Below, piece after piece: positions 11,712 to 13,117 of a DNA stretch of 13,117 nt. A program made the position numbers and the translations under genes. How positions within the stretch are numbered: position 1 is the first letter of the stretch; the number at the start of each line of letters is the position of its first letter. Below the pieces are notes generated by a model. That model had not been told where the DNA came from. It worked only from the letters and a program-made list of their open reading frames with translations, and did not search any database. Source of the stretch: Clostridia bacterium (GTDB lineage Bacteria; Bacillota; Clostridia; Oscillospirales; Acutalibacteraceae); the NCBI GenBank assembly GCA_017519685.1, contig JAFWRV010000221.1, positions 1-13,117 on the forward strand, written 5' to 3'.

Positions 11712-13117
11712 ATGATGAGTGATAACAATAATTCTGTTTCCTTATATGGCGGGCAGTATCATATTTCAAAAAATCCGTCGGACGCTTACCGTGTAAGCGA
11801 AGGGACGGTACTTGTATTTATCGTTCCTCTGAAGTCCTGGGGAGAGGGGCGCAGATCTTTCATTTATGAAGCAGGCAAGGGAGAAATCATTCCGTCGTTC
11901 TGCCATAAAGACGCCGATGCCGTAAACTGGCGTTTCTGCTTTACCGCCCTTGAAAAAGCGGAGCTTGAAATTATAGAATCCGGTTCAACTAAGCTGCTCA
12001 AAGACAGATTTGCCTCAAAAATCGAATTGCCTAATTATGATATTGAGGGATATAACAGCGGTCTTGTCGAAAAATACAAAGCGAATATTCTTAAAGAGGA
12101 TATTCTCATAAGAAGAACTTTACACAGCAAAACAGCTACTTATTCCGGCATCATGTCGCTTATCGCTTCGGCGTTCAAAAAGAATAAGATAGTTGCCGAT
12201 CTGGATCGCACCGGAGATATTTTATATGACAGCGTTGCGTTCCTTTGCAAAAAACTCTCAATAGAGCCGGCGGGATATGAAAGGGTCAGGGAAGCATGCG
12301 GCGATACATTCGGTCTTGCCGATATTGCACGCGTTTCCTATATATCATACCGTAAAATCACGCTGTCTTCAGGATGGGAAAAGAGAGACAACGGCGCTTT
12401 TCTCGTTTACAACTCGGAAAATGTTCCTCTTGTATGTCTTCAAAAAGGTTCAAATTCGCATATTCTTGTTGACCTGAGAGATAATTCTGTTGTTCCCGTA
12501 ACAGCCTCGGTCGCCGCTTCACTTTCCCCGGAAGCGTATATGATTTACCGTCCGTTTCCGGCAAAAAAACTGACAACGCAAGATATAGTCCGCTTTTGTG
12601 TCAAAACTGTCAGAAAGTCGGATTTTATCCTGCTCGTTGTTCTGACGGTTATCGGAGCGGCTATCGGTCTTATTATCCCAACGATAAGCCAGAAATTATA
12701 TGACGATTTTATCCCTATCGGCGCGTCTGATGTTCTCAAAGGACTTATTCTCGTAATGAGTTCATTTATGCTTGCGAACGTGATGATTTCAATCGTCAAA
12801 AATCTTGCCGATTTCAGAATAGTCAGCGGGATGAACTACTCTGTCTGCAGCGCGATGCTTGAAAGAATATTCCGTATGCCGGAGAGCTTTTTCCGCGATT
12901 ATGAGTCATCGGATCTTGCGCACAGAGTTATGGGCTTCGGAGGACTTGTCAGTACGGCGGCTTCCGCGCTACTGACATCCGCTGTTTTACTGATTTTCTC
13001 GACCATATATTTTGCGAGAATGGTTTTCTATGATCGCAGTCTTGCTGCCGTAGGTCTTTTGATGACGGTGCTGTATTCGATTGCATATTACTGCATAAAT
13101 CTTGTCGCGCTGAAGCA
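11712..13117 (+). CDS. NHLP-family bacteriocin export ABC transporter permease/ATPase subunit, 3' partial
   Basis: The frame is open from ATG 11712 (or 11715, the next codon) to the window end, 468 codons, so the ATPase domain lies outside. AAGGAG at 11701-11706 provides the ribosome site. The N-terminus lacks a C39 peptidase. Instead it has a segment VSEGTVLVFIVPLKSWGEGR resembling the cyclic-nucleotide-binding-like fold at the start of NHLM ABC2 proteins (TIGR03797 type). A long soluble region up to about residue 290 follows, and then membrane spans begin with DFILLVVLTVIGAAIGLIIP. The region RIFRMPESFFRDYESSDLAH is the conserved cytosolic loop of ABC exporters. It probably forms the second half of the export machinery with the preceding transporter. 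Confidence 0.88.
   Translation, partial: MMSDNNNSVSLYGGQYHISKNPSDAYRVSEGTVLVFIVPLKSWGEGRRSFIYEAGKGEIIPSFCHKDADAVNWRFCFTALEKAELEIIESGSTKLLKDRFASKIELPNYDIEGYNSGLVEKYKANILKEDILIRRTLHSKTATYSGIMSLIASAFKKNKIVADLDRTGDILYDSVAFLCKKLSIEPAGYERVREACGDTFGLADIARVSYISYRKITLSSGWEKRDNGAFLVYNSENVPLVCLQKGSNSHILVDLRDNSVVPVTASVAASLSPEAYMIYRPFPAKKLTTQDIVRFCVKTVRKSDFILLVVLTVIGAAIGLIIPTISQKLYDDFIPIGASDVLKGLILVMSSFMLANVMISIVKNLADFRIVSGMNYSVCSAMLERIFRMPESFFRDYESSDLAHRVMGFGGLVSTAASALLTSAVLLIFSTIYFARMVFYDRSLAAVGLLMTVLYSIAYYCINLVALK

Noticed and set aside
1..13117. CRISPR array or transposase
   Set aside because: No regularly spaced direct repeats of CRISPR size and no transposase motif were seen; the only clustered repeats are the 9-bp units at 2431-2505.

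Overview
The window looks like a low-to-mid-GC member of the Clostridia, probably Ruminococcus-like or another Oscillospirales. This rests on codon use rich in AGA, AAA and GAA, Gram-positive ribosome sites (AGGAG, GGAGG) and the gene families present: DUF4315, DUF3847 and MobQ relaxases of clostridial mobile elements, and a small clostridial helix-turn-helix protein with a Cys cluster. No species can be named from the sequence alone.

Positions 1 to about 7150 are the right part of an integrated mobilizable element; its left end lies outside the window. In order it carries an S24 (LexA/UmuD-like) self-cleaving regulator (partial at the left edge), a small multi-Cys protein, and a 508-base gap. 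The gap holds a candidate structured RNA with mutually exclusive stems and a terminator (about 758-922), then a short leader with hairpins. Next come a RepA-type RecA-like ATPase whose 3' end contains iteron-like 9-bp repeats, two small coiled-coil accessory proteins (DUF4315 and DUF3847 types), and an oppositely oriented secreted cargo protein with its own promoter and terminator. A hairpin-rich region that I read as oriT follows, then a MobA/MobL (MobQ) relaxase, a small excisionase-like HTH protein and a complete tyrosine integrase. No coupling protein or type IV secretion gene is visible, so the visible part is mobilizable and probably replicates after excision, rather than self-conjugative.

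Positions about 7117-7510 are the junction with the host. An intact tRNA-Ser(CGA) lies on the minus strand with its 3' end facing the integrase. About 180 bases further right is a 39-nt relic of a second tRNA-Ser(CGA), cut off exactly at the 3' end of the anticodon loop and placed next to a consensus promoter. This is a footprint of site-specific recombination in a tRNA-Ser gene.

Positions 7521 to the right edge look chromosomal: a minus-strand XRE-like protein, then a rightward operon. The operon encodes an ECF-type sigma factor, a short HlyD-like adaptor, a C39-peptidase ABC transporter and the start of a second ABC transporter of the NHLP/NHLM bacteriocin-export type (the last is cut by the window edge). 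Genes in this operon overlap or nearly touch. The peptidase transporter would remove a double-glycine-type leader from a peptide and export it with the adaptor and second transporter; the sigma factor probably controls expression. No precursor peptide or modification enzyme is visible in the window.
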